Below, in pieces: positions 8,768 to 18,589 of a stretch of 64,000 bases of DNA. Numbering within the stretch: position 1 is the first letter of the stretch; every line of letters starts with the position of its first letter. The notes under the pieces were generated by a model. The model saw only the letters and a list, made by a program, of their open reading frames with translations. It ran no database searches and was not told the DNA's origin. The translations under genes were made by a program, and so were the position numbers. The stretch comes from Xylocopa sonorina. Taxonomy: Eukaryota > Arthropoda > Insecta > Hymenoptera > Apidae. The stretch is from positions 1,674,001-1,738,000 of the forward strand of contig NW_027490112.1 of assembly GCF_050948175.1 (NCBI RefSeq), in the 5' to 3' direction.

Positions 8768-11037
8768 CTACAAATGAATGTAATACTTCCTTGCTAGGAA
8801 ATAGCGTCTGCAGATGTCTAGGTATCGTAGCAATAGCGTTCTAATGCTTCTTAAAACGCGATATCGCATCTCATTTCTATGATTCATGGTAAGATATAAT
8901 ATGATTTGCGAAGTGTTATGTATTCCTCGTCTACACTTCAAATGAATGTAAATGCGACACTTCCTTGCAAGGAAATAGCGATTGCAGATGTCTACGTCTC
9001 GTAGCAATAGAGTTCATATGATTTTTAAAGCGAGATATTGCATCTCATATCTATGTTTCCTGATAAGATATAATATTCATTGCGAAGTGTTATGCATTCC
9101 TCGTCTACGATTCAAATGAATGTAAATGCGACATTTCCTTGCACGGAAATAGCGTCTGCAGATGACTAGGTATCGTAGCAATAGAGTTCTAATGCTTCTT
9201 AAAACGCGATATCGCATCTCATTTCTATGTTTCATGGTAAGATATAACATGATTTGCGAAGTGTTATGTATTCCTTGTCTACACTTCAAATGAATGTGAA
9301 TGCGATACTTCCTCGCTAGGAAATAGCGTTTGCAGATGTCTACGTATTGTAGCAATAGCTACCTAATGCTTCTTAAAACACGATGTCGAATCTCATTTCT
9401 ATGTTTCATGGTATGATATAATATGATTTGCGAAGTGTCATGTATTCCTTGTCTACACTTCAAATGAATGTAAATGCGACACTTCCTTGCAAGGAAATAG
9501 CGATTGCAGATGTCTACGTCTCGTAGCAATAGAGTTCATATGATTCTTAAAACGCGATATCGCATCTCATTTCTATGTTTCATGGTAAGATATAATATGA
9601 TTTGCGAAGTGTTATGTATTCCTCGTCTACACTTCAAATGAATGTAAATGCGACACTTCCTAGCAAGGAAATAGCGTTTGCAGATGTCTAGGTATCGCAG
9701 CAATAGAGTTCTAATGCTTCTTAAAACGCGATATCGCAACTCATTTCTATGTTTCATGGTATGATATAATATGATTTGCGAAGTATCATGTATTCCTCGT
9801 CTACATTTCAAATGAATGTAAATGCGACACTTCCTTGCTAGGAAATAGCGTTTGCAGATGTCTAGGTATCGTAGCAATAGAGTTCTAATGCTTCTTAAAA
9901 CGCGATATCGCATCTCATTTCTATGTTTCATGGTAAGATGTAATATGATTTGCGAAGTATCATGTATTCCTCGTCTACACTTCAAATGAATGTAAATGCG
10001 ACACTTCCTTGCTAGGAAATAGCATCTGCAGATGTCTAGGTATCGCAGCAATAGAGTTCTAATGCTTCTTAAAACGCGATATCGCATCTCATTTCTATGT
10101 TTCATGGTAAGATATAACATGATTTGCGAAGTGTTATGTATTCCTTGTCTACACCTCAAATGAATGTAAATGCGACACTTCCTTGCTAGGAAATAGCGTC
10201 TGCAGATGTCTAGGTATCGTAGCAATAGAGTTCTAATGCTTCTTAAAACGCGATGTCGAATCTCATTTCTATGTTTCATGGTAAGATATAATATGATTTG
10301 CGAAGTGTCATGTATTCCTTGTCTACACTTCAAATGAATGTAAATGCGACACTTCCTTGCAAGGAAATAGCGATTGCAGATGTCTACGTCTCGTAGCAAT
10401 AGAGTTCATATGATTCTTAGAACGCGATATCGCATCTCATTTCTATGTTTCATGGTAAGATATAATATGATTTGCGAAGTGTTATGTATTCCTCGTCTAC
10501 ACTTCAAATGAATGTAAATGCGACACTTCCTAGCAAGGAAATAGCGTTTGCAGATGTCTACGTATCGAAGCAATAGAGTTCAAATGCTTCTTAAAACGAG
10601 ATATTGCATCTCATATCTATGTTTCCTGATAAGATATAATATTCATTGCGAAGTGTTATGCATTCCTCGTCTACGCTTCAAATGAATGTAAATGCGACAC
10701 TTCCTTGCAACGAAATATCGTTTGCAGATGTCTACGTATCGTAGCAATAGAGTTCTTATGATTCTTAAAACGCGATATCGCATCTCATTTCTATGTTTCA
10801 TGGTAATATATAATATGATTTGCGAAGTGTTATCCATTCCTCGTCTACACATCAACTAAATGTAAATGCGCACTTCCTTGCAAGGAAATAGCGTTTGCAG
10901 ATGTCAACGTATCGTAGCAATAGAGTTCTTAGGATTCTTAAAACGCGATATCGCATCTCATTTCTATGATTCATGGTAAGATATAATATGATTTGCGAAG
11001 TGTTATGTATTCCTCGTCTACACTTCAAATGAATGTA
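8768..11037. repeat. Satellite block duplicated from 4.44-6.53 kb (copy 2, one extra monomer)
   Basis: Partner of the block at 4.44-6.53 kb, with one additional 174-bp monomer between about 9.4 and 10.28 kb. The stretch around 10.83-10.87 kb (CCATTCC, ACATCAACTAAATG, then the 2-nt loss in TGCGCACTTCC) is also present at 2.50-2.54 kb, so at least part of this block exists three times in the left domain. Confidence 0.72.
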
Positions 11038-12389
11038 AATGCGCACTTCCTTGCAAGGAAATAGCGTTTGCAGATGTCAACGTATCGTAGCAATAGAGTT
11101 CTTATGATTCTTAAAACGCGATATCGCATCTCATTTCTATGTTTCATGGTAAGATGTAATATTATTTGCGAAGTGTTATGTATTCCTCGCCTATACTTCA
11201 AATGAATGTAAATGCGAGACTTCTTTGCTAGGAAATAGCGTTAGCAAATGTCTGCCTATCGTAGCAATAGTGTTCTAATGCTTCTTAAAACGCGAAATCG
11301 CATCTCATTTCTATGTTTCATGATAAGATGTAATATTCATTGCGAAGTGTTATGCATTCGTCGTCTACGATTCAAATGGATGTAAATGCGACACTTCCTT
11401 GCTAGGAAATAGCGTTTGCAGATGTCTACGGATCGAAGCAATAGAGGTCAAATGCTTCGTAAAACAAGATATCGCATCTCAATTCTATATTTCTTGATAA
11501 GATGTAATATTCATTGCGAAGTGTTATGTATTCCTCGCCTACACTTCAAATGAATGTAAATGCGACACTTCCTTGCTAGGAAATAGCGTTTGCAGATGTC
11601 TACGTATCGAAGCAATAAAGTTCAAATGCTTCTGAAAACGAGATATTGCATCTCATATCTATGTTTCCTGATAAGATATAATATTCATTGCGAAGTGTAA
11701 TGCATTCCTCGTCTACGATTCAAATGAATGTAAATGCGACACTTCCTTGCAAGGAAATAACGTTTGCAGATGTCTGCGTATCGTAGCAATAGAGTTCTTA
11801 TGATTCTTGAAACGCGATATCGCATCTCATTTCTATGTTTCATGGTAAGATATAATATGATTTGCGAAGTATCATGTATTCCTCGTCTACACTTCAAATG
11901 AATGTAAATGGGACACTTCCTTGCTAGAAAATAGCATCTGCAGATGTCTAGGTATCGTAGCAATAGAGTTCTAATGCTTCTTAAAACGCGATATCGCATC
12001 TCATTTCTATGTTTCATGGTAAGATGTAATATTATTTGCGAAGTGATATGTATTCCTCGCCTATACTTCAAATGAATGTAAATGCGAGACTTCTTTGCTA
12101 GGAAATAGCGTTTGCAAATGTCTACCTATCTTAGCAATAGTGTTCTAATGCTTCTTAAAACGCGATATCGCCTCTCATTTCTATGTTTCATGGTAAGATA
12201 TAATATGATTTGCGAAGTATCATGTATTCCTCGTCTACACTTCAAATGAATGTAAATCCGACACTTCCTTGCTAGGAAATAGCATCTGCAGATGACTAGG
12301 TATCGTAGCAATAGAGTTCTAATGCTTCTTAAAACGCGATATCGCATCTCATTTCCATGTTTCATGGTATGATATAATATGATTTGCGA

Positions 12390-14380
12390 AGTATCATGTA
12401 TTCCTCGTCTACATTTCAAATGAATGTAAATGCGACACTTCCTTGCAAGGAAATAGCGTCTGCAGATGTCTAGGTATCGTAGCAATAGTGTTTTAATGCT
12501 ACTTAAAACGCGATATCGCATCTTATTTCTATGTTTCATGGTAAGATGTAAGATTATTTGCGAAGTGTTATGTATTCCTCGCCTATACTTCAAATGAATT
12601 TAAATGCGAGAATTCTTTGCTAGGAAATAGCGTTTGCAGATGTCAAAGTATCGAAGCAATAGAGTTCAAATGATTCTTAAAACGCGATATCGCATCTCAT
12701 TTCTATGTTCCATGGTAAGATATAACATGATTCGCGAAGTGTTATGTATTCCTCGTCTACACTTCAAATGAATGTGAATGCGATACTTCCTCGCTAGGAA
12801 ATAGCGTTTGCAGATGTCTACGTATCGAAGCAATAGAGTTCAAATGCTTCCTAAAATGAGATATTGCATCTCATATCTATGTTTCATGATAAGATATAAT
12901 ATTCATTGCGAAGTGTTATGCATTCCTCGTCTACGATTCAAATGGAAGTAAATGCGACTCTTCCTTGCTAGGAAATAGCGTTTGCAGATGTCTACGTATC
13001 GAAGCAATAGAGTTCAAATGCTTCTTAAAACAAGATATCGCATCTCAATTCTATATTTCATGATAAGATGTAATATTCATTGCGAAGTGTTATGCATTCC
13101 TCGTCTACGATTCAAATGGATGTAAATGCGACACTTCCTTGCAAGGAAATAGCGATTGCAGATGTCTACGTCTCGTAGCAATAGAGTTCATATGATTCTT
13201 AAAACGCGATATCGCATCTCATTTCTATGTTTCATGGTAAGATATAATATTCATTGCGAAGTGTTATGCATTCCTCGTCTACGCTTCAAATGAATGTAAA
13301 TGCGACACTTCCTTGCAAGGAAATAGCGTTTGCAGAAGTCTACGTATCGTAGCAATAGAGTTCTAATGCTTCTTAAAACGCGATATCGCATCTCATTTCT
13401 ATGTTTCATGGTAAGATGTAATATTATTTGCGAAGTGTTATGTATTCCTCGCCTATACTTCAAATGAATGTAAATGCGATACTTCTTTCCTAGGAAATAG
13501 CGTTTGCAAATGTCTACCTATCGTAGCAATAGTGTTCTAATGCTTCTTAAAACGCGATATCGCATCTCATTTCTATGTTTCATGGTAAGATATAATATGA
13601 TTTGCGAAGTATCATGTATTCCTCGTCTACACTTCAAATGAATGTAAATGGGACACTTCCTTGCTAGAAAATAGCATCTGCAGATGTCTAGGTATCGTCG
13701 CAATAGAGTTTTAATGCTTCTTAAAACGCGATATCGCATCTTATTTCTATGTTTCATGGTAAGATGTAATATTATTTGCGAAGTGTTATGTATTCCTCGC
13801 CTATACTTCAAATGAATGTAAATGCGAGAATTCTTTGCTAGGAAATAGCGTTTGCAGATGTCAAAGTATCGAAGCAATAGAGTTCAAATGATTCTTAAAA
13901 CGCGATATCGCATCTCATTTCTATGTTCCATGGTAAGATATAACATGATTCGCGAAGTGTTATGTATTCCTCGTCTACACTTCAAATGAATGTGAATGCG
14001 ATACTTCCTCGCTAGGAAATAGCGTTTGCAGATGTCTACGTATCGAAGCAATAGAGTTCAAATGCTTCCTAAAACGAGATATTGCATCTCATATCTATGT
14101 TTCATGATAAGATATAATATTCATTGCGAAGTGTTATGCATTCCTCGTCTACGATTCAAATGGATGTAAATGCGACACTTCCTTGCTAGGAAATAGCGTT
14201 TGCAGATGTCTACGTATCGAAGCAATAGAGTTCAAATGCTTCTTAAAACAAGATATCGCATCTCAATTCTATATTTCATGATAAGATGTAATATTCATTG
14301 CGAAGTGTTATGCATTCCTCGTCTACGATTCAAATGGATGTAAATGCGACACTTCCTTGCTAGGAAATAGCGTTTGCAAA
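12390..14380. repeat. Repeated satellite block (two copies here, a third at about 7.5-8.2 kb)
   Basis: The marker TTCCATGGTAAGATATAACA followed by TGATTCGCGAAGTG occurs at about 12.71 and 13.93 kb, and with one change at 7.85 kb. The sequence after it (CTCGCTAGGAAATAGCGTTTGC, then a class B monomer with GATTCAAATGGA) is also shared. Spacing of the last two copies is about seven monomers. Boundaries are approximate. Confidence 0.65.
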
Positions 14381-15261
14381 TGTCTACGTATCGAAGCAAT
14401 AGAGTTCAAATGCTTCTTAAAACAAGATATCGCATCTCAATTCTATATTTCATGGTAAGATATAATATGATTTGCGAAGTGTTATGTATTCCTCGTCTAC
14501 ACTTCAAATGAATGTAAATGCGACACTTCCTTGCAAGGAAATAGCGTTTGCAGATGTCTACGTATCGTAGCAATAGAGTTCATATGATACTTAAAACGCG
14601 ATATCGCATCTCATTTCTATGTTTCATGGTAAGATATAATATGATTTGCGGAGTGGTATGTACTCCTCGTCTACACTTCAAATGAATGTAAATGCGACAC
14701 TTCCTTGCAAGGAAATAGCGTTTGCAAATGTCTACCGATCGTAGAAGTAGTGTTCTAATGCTTCTTAGAACGCGATGTCGCATCTCATTTCTATGTTTCA
14801 TGGTAAGATATAATATGATTTGCGAACTGTTATGTATTCCTCGTCTACACTTTAAATCAATATAAATGCGACAATACCTTGCATGGAAATAGCGTTTGCA
14901 GATGTCTACGTATCGAAGCAATAGAGTTCAAATGCTTCTTAAAACGAGATATTGCATCTCATATCTATGTTTCATGATAAGATATAATATTCTTTGCGAA
15001 GTGTTATGCATTCCTCGTCTACGATTCAAATGAATGTAAATGCGACTCTTCCTTGCAAGGAAATAGCGTTTGCAGACGTCTACGTTTCGTAGCAATAGAG
15101 TTCTAATGCCTCTTAAAACGCGATATCGCATCTCATTTCTATGTTTCATGGTAAGATATAATATGATTTGCGAGGTGTTATGTATTCCTCGTCTACACTT
15201 CAAATGAATGTAAATGCGACACTTCCTTGCTAGGAAATAGCGATTGCAGATGTCTACGTAT

Positions 15262-15265
15262 CGTA
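15262..15265. repeat. Target-site duplication CGTA, left copy
   Basis: CGTA precedes the middle LTR and recurs at 16548-16551. Removing the LTR and one CGTA restores the normal satellite reading TATCGTAGCAATAG. Confidence 0.93.
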
Positions 15266-15266
15266 T

Positions 15267-15407
15267 GTAACGTCAGGCGTACCACCTTCCACCCCCACGA
15301 GGACGTCTCCACCCACGTCATCTCCAGAGGAGCGATACGACAACTACTTCCTGGAATCACCCGCAATTACGCACCCATACTCCCTGTTCGCGTACATGCG
15401 GTCTTAA
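15267..15407 (+). CDS. C-terminal Pol tail carried at the start of solo LTR copy 2 (46 codons)
   Basis: Reading from the second base of the LTR gives VTSGVPPSTP at the start and SPAITHPYSLFAYMRS before TAA. Copy 1 in the same frame has VTSGVSPSTP and SPASIRPYSLFSCVYR. About 42 codons of the middle are absent without a frame change. There is no start codon here; in a full element it would be the last part of Pol. As a solo LTR the fragment is now orphaned. The match at both ends in frame is direct; coding function is inferred. Confidence 0.6.
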   Translation, partial: VTSGVPPSTPTRTSPPTSSPEERYDNYFLESPAITHPYSLFAYMRS

Positions 15408-15408
15408 G

Positions 15409-15415
15409 TATAAGA
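15409..15415 (+). promoter_or_regulatory. TATA-like box in LTR copy 2
   Basis: TATAAGA lies two bases after the Pol-tail stop codon and is followed by ACACGACACA, which matches the region downstream of the box in the other copies. It is the likely core promoter. Confidence 0.42.
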
Positions 15416-15538
15416 ACACGACACATTCATGTACATACACACACCACAAACACATAGAATTAAGGAAATGTACATAATATAAGTGCACTAGAATTAAGAC
15501 GCGTTCACGCTCGAGCGCGCGGCCGACGCGCGCGGCTC

Positions 15539-15553
15539 ACCGCGTAACGCGGT
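15539..15553 (+). other. Conserved GC-rich hairpin in LTR copy 2
   Basis: ACCGCG-TAA-CGCGGT is a perfect 6-bp stem with the same TAA loop as copies 1 and 3, although the outer stem bases differ. Keeping the pairing with different bases suggests structure is selected, but only three copies are available. Confidence 0.5.
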
Positions 15554-15607
15554 CATCCCCACCACGAGCGGTCTCCCCGCTCTTCCGCCACGCGCGGTCC
15601 CCACTGC

Positions 15608-15648
15608 GGGGCCCAGCGACTCGCGCGCCTCGCTACCCGAGGAGGTCG
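15608..15648 (+). other. Conserved roughly 40-nt GC-rich LTR block, copy 2
   Basis: CAGCGACTCGCGCGCC, a short spacer, then CCGAGGAGGTC, as at 1244-1283 and on the minus strand at 45920-45958. This is the most similar stretch between this diverged LTR and the others. Confidence 0.5.
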
Positions 15649-16058
15649 CAGACGCGCTGGTCCGAGGGCAGTTCCTATTTCGCCTCCGAATCGAGCACTT
15701 GGCTCCGAAGCAACGAGCTCTCAGCTCTAATGCTTCTCTTTTTATCGCATCTCCCTTAGCGGAGTCCTTAACGTAAACTTAGTTCTATTTCAATCTCTTA
15801 TTGTAACCTTATTCTATATCTTAGAATTAGTTGAAGTGTATTAGGGTAGTGAAATTATAGAATATACATTAGCTTTTACCAAATCCAACGCCTCTTTATT
15901 CAATATTCAATCACAATTCCTAATTCTAATTCGCTGGTACGCTCGCGAATATCTTACCAGTTCCGTAACCGAGTATCTTGCGCCCACGCGGATCCCTGCA
16001 AGCTAGAGCGAACCAACGCTTAGCCGAGCAGTACTCTGTCAAAGCGCAAATACTCTCG

Positions 16059-16388
16059 ATGAACTTCGAGCCTCCGAGAAATCGTACACGACGCGCGGGA
16101 CGAAAAGAATATATTCGACATCTTATTCGCGAATACGTGGGAGGTACACACGAGTACCCGTATCCGGATAACCATCGAGCAGCTTCCGTTCCCGTCAAGG
16201 AGGTTTTCGCCGCCGTGCGTCCCGTACGAGCCCAGGACCGTCGAATTTCAGCGACGATACGCACCAGCCAGGATCAACCTGCGTGGCGCCTTGTTCCGAT
16301 AACCGTTCCGCCGTTCCAGCCGTACGCAGCTGCGATCCCGGTCTCCGACCCACGACGTCCACGATACCTGGAACGGGAAAGCAAATAG
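16059..16388 (+). CDS. LTR-internal conserved ORF, copy 2 (109 aa from the aligned ATG)
   Basis: The product is not recognised. I chose the ATG at 16059 because it aligns with the start in the other two LTRs (15-16 residues to the end of TRRAGRK). The same frame is open upstream to another ATG at 15978 (136 aa). Conserved parts are TRRAGRK (9-15), IRHLIREY (about 18-25), WRLVPITVP, YAAAIP, DPRRPRYLE near the C-terminus, with a variable middle that is longer here than in copy 1. The copy is intact in spite of strong nucleotide divergence from the others, and length differences in the middle keep the frame. It lies next to the 3' end of the LTR, upstream of where the primer binding site would be in a full element. 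It may be a small regulatory or leader protein; no function is assigned. Confidence 0.5.
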   Translation: MNFEPPRNRTRRAGRKEYIRHLIREYVGGTHEYPYPDNHRAASVPVKEVFAAVRPVRAQDRRISATIRTSQDQPAWRLVPITVPPFQPYAAAIPVSDPRRPRYLERESK

Positions 16389-16405
16389 GAATTCTACGCA
16401 TCGAA

Positions 16406-16415
16406 AAGGGTATGT
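16406..16415 (+). other. Candidate splice donor after the LTR ORF, copy 2
   Basis: AAAGG|GTATGT with GT at 16410-16411, 22 nt after the ORF stop, in the position matching 2093 and 45076. It fits the donor consensus moderately well. Confidence 0.3.
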
Positions 16416-16547
16416 GCTGCATGTTTTGTTCGGTAAACCGTGTCCTAACCGCCAACGAACCCAGCTCCGCGCAATTCGCGTTGATTTCGGGAACCGGCAT
16501 AAACTCGTTTTAACGTATCGAGTGCATCGGCACTCCGGGACGTGACA

Positions 16548-16551
16548 CGTA
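16548..16551. repeat. Target-site duplication CGTA, right copy
   Basis: Second copy of the 4-bp duplication; the satellite resumes in phase as CGTAGCAATAGAG. Confidence 0.93.
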
Positions 16552-16849
16552 GCAATAGAGTCCATGTGATTCTTAAAACGCGATATCGCATCTCATTTCT
16601 ATGTTTCATGGTAAGATATAACATGATTTGCGAAGTGTTATGTATTCCTCGTCTACACTTCAAATGACTGCGAATGCGATACTTCCTCGCTAGGAAATAG
16701 CGTTTGCAGATGTCTACGTATCGTAGCAATAGCTTTCTAGTGCTTCTTAAAACGCGATATCGCATCTCATTTCTATGTTTCATGGTAAGATATAATATGA
16801 TTTGCGAAGTGTCATGCATTCCTCGTCTACACTTCAAATGAATGTAAAT

Positions 16850-18589
16850 GCGATACTTCCTCGCTAGGAAATAGCGTTTGCAGATGTCTACGTATCGTAG
16901 CAATAGCTTTCTAGTGCTTCTTAAAACGCGATATCGCATCTCATTTCTATGTTTCATGGTAAGATATAATATGATTTGCGAAGTGTCATGCATTCCTCGT
17001 CTACACTTCAAATGAATGTAAATGCGACACTTCCTTGCTAGGAAATAGCGTCTGCAGATGTCTAGGTATCGTAGCAATAGAGTTCTAATGCTTCTTGAAA
17101 CGCGATATCGCATCTCATTTCTATGTTTCATGGTAAGATATAATATGATTTGCGAAGTGTTATGTATTCCTCGTCTACACTTCAAATGAATGTAAATGCG
17201 ACACTTCCTTGCAAGGAAATAGCGTTTGCAGATGTCTACGTATCGTAGCAATAGAGCTCTTATGATTCTTAAAACGCGATATCGGATCTCATTTCTATGT
17301 TTCATGGTAAGATATAATATGATTTGCGAAGTGTTATGTATTCCTCGTCAACACTTTAAATGAATGTAAATGCGTCACTTCCTTGCTAGGAAATAGCGTC
17401 TGCAGATGTCTACGTATCGTAGCAATAGAGTTCTTATGATTCTTAAAATGCGATATCGCATCACATTTCTATGTTTCATGGTAAGATATAATATGATTTG
17501 CGGAGTGTTATGTATTCCTCGTCTACACTTCAAATGAATGTGAATGCGATACTTCCTCGCTAGGAAAAAGCGTTGGCAGATGTCTACGTATCGTAGCAAT
17601 ACCTTTCTAGTGCTTCTTAAAAGGCGATATCGCATCTCATTTCTATGTTTCATGGTAAGATATAACATGATTTGCGAAGTGTTATGTATTCCTCGTATAC
17701 ACTTCAAATGAATGTGAAAGCGATACTTCCTCGCTAGGAAATAGCGTTTGCAGATGTCTACGTATCGTAGCAATAGCTTTCTAGTGCTTCTTAAAACGCG
17801 ATATCGCATCTCATTTCTATGTTTCATGGTAAGATATAATATGATTTGCGAAGTGTCATGCATTCCTCGTCTACACTTCAAATGAATGTAAATGCGACAC
17901 TTCCTTGCTAGGAAATAGCGTCTGCAGATGTCTAGGTATCGTAGCAATAGAGTTCTAATGCTTCTTGAAACGCGATATCGCATCTCATTTCTATGTTTCA
18001 TGGTAAGATATAATATGATTTGCGAAGTGTTATGTATTCCTCGTCTACACTTCAAATGAATGTAAATGCGACACTTCCTTGCAAGGAAATAGCGTTTGCA
18101 GATGTCTACGTATCGTAGCAATAGAGCTCTTATGATTCTTAAAACGCGATATCGGATCTCATTTCTATGTTTCATGGTAAGATATAATATGATTTGCGAA
18201 GTGTTATGTATTCCTCGTCAACACTTTAAATGAATGTAAATGCGTCACTTCCTTGCTAGGAAATAGCGTCTGCAGATGTCTACGTATCGTAGCAATAGAG
18301 TTCTTATGATTCTTAAAATGCGATATCGCATCACATTTCTATGTTTCATGGTAAGATATAATATGATTTGCGGAGTGTTATGTATTCCTCGTCTACACTT
18401 CAAATGAATGTGAATGCGATACTTCCTCGCTAGGAAAAAGCGTTGGCAGATGTCTACGTATCGTAGCAATACCTTTCTAGTGCTTCTTAAAAGGCGATAT
18501 CGCATCTCATTTCTATGTTTCATGGTAAGATATAACATGATTTGCGAAGTGTTATGTATTCCTCGTATACACTTCAAATGAATGTGAAA
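16850..18589. repeat. Two tandem 870-bp pentamer units
   Basis: Two adjacent five-monomer units about 870 bp apart share rare variants in order: ATAGCTTTCTAGTGC, GCGATATCGGATCTC (17277 and 18147), CGTCAACACTTTAAATG (17347 and 18217) and GGAAAAAGCGTTGGC (17564 and 18434). Part of the unit recurs at about 20.55-21.1 kb (CGTCAACACTTTAAATG at 20,648). Confidence 0.85.

Larger units (their letters stand above)
2255..15265. repeat. 174-bp satellite array, left domain (about 75 monomers)
   Basis: Head-to-tail 174-bp monomers of about 36% GC. One monomer from 'TTAAAACGCG' reads round to 'TAATGCTTC'. It contains three dyads: GCGATATCGC (monomer positions 8-17), TTCCTTGCAAGGAA (111-124) and CTACG-TAT-CGTAG (142-154). 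Class A monomers (ATGATTTGCG, TACACTTCAAATG) mix with class B (CGAGATATTGC, ATATTCATTGCG, TACGATTCAAATG), B being frequent at 8.0-8.2, 11.3-11.7 and 12.8-14.4 kb. Small indels occur, such as a 9-nt loss near 7,996 and a 2-nt loss (TGCGCACTTCC) at 2.53, 10.87 and 11.04 kb. No gene is seen; long minus-strand ORFs here are the open frame of class A monomers. Confidence 0.97.
15266..16547 (+). mobile_element. Solo LTR, same Ty3/gypsy family, diverged subfamily (copy 2, 1,282 bp)
   Basis: It starts TGTAACGTCAGG and ends GGGACGTGACA, flanked by a 4-bp CGTA duplication in continuous satellite phase, so it is a clean insertion later reduced to one LTR by recombination. It shares the layout of copy 1: a Pol-tail frame at its start, TATAAGA, CA-rich stretch, GC-rich segment with hairpin and 40-nt block, AT-rich stretch, internal ORF and candidate splice donor. 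It is clearly more diverged than the other two are from each other, is shorter in U3 by an in-frame gap, and lacks the 19-nt direct repeat pair. Confidence 0.93.

Noticed and set aside
2255..15265. CRISPR array or other prokaryotic repeat-spacer array
   Set aside because: There are no unique spacers; the whole 174-bp unit repeats head to tail, and the flanks are eukaryotic LTR retrotransposons.
15926..16264. 112-residue minus-strand ORF in the middle LTR
   Set aside because: Antisense to the conserved LTR ORF, whose frame is the one kept between copies.
16445..17305. 286-residue minus-strand ORF joining satellite to LTR sequence
   Set aside because: It is satellite readout running by chance across the 3' end of the LTR; there is no support for a fused gene.
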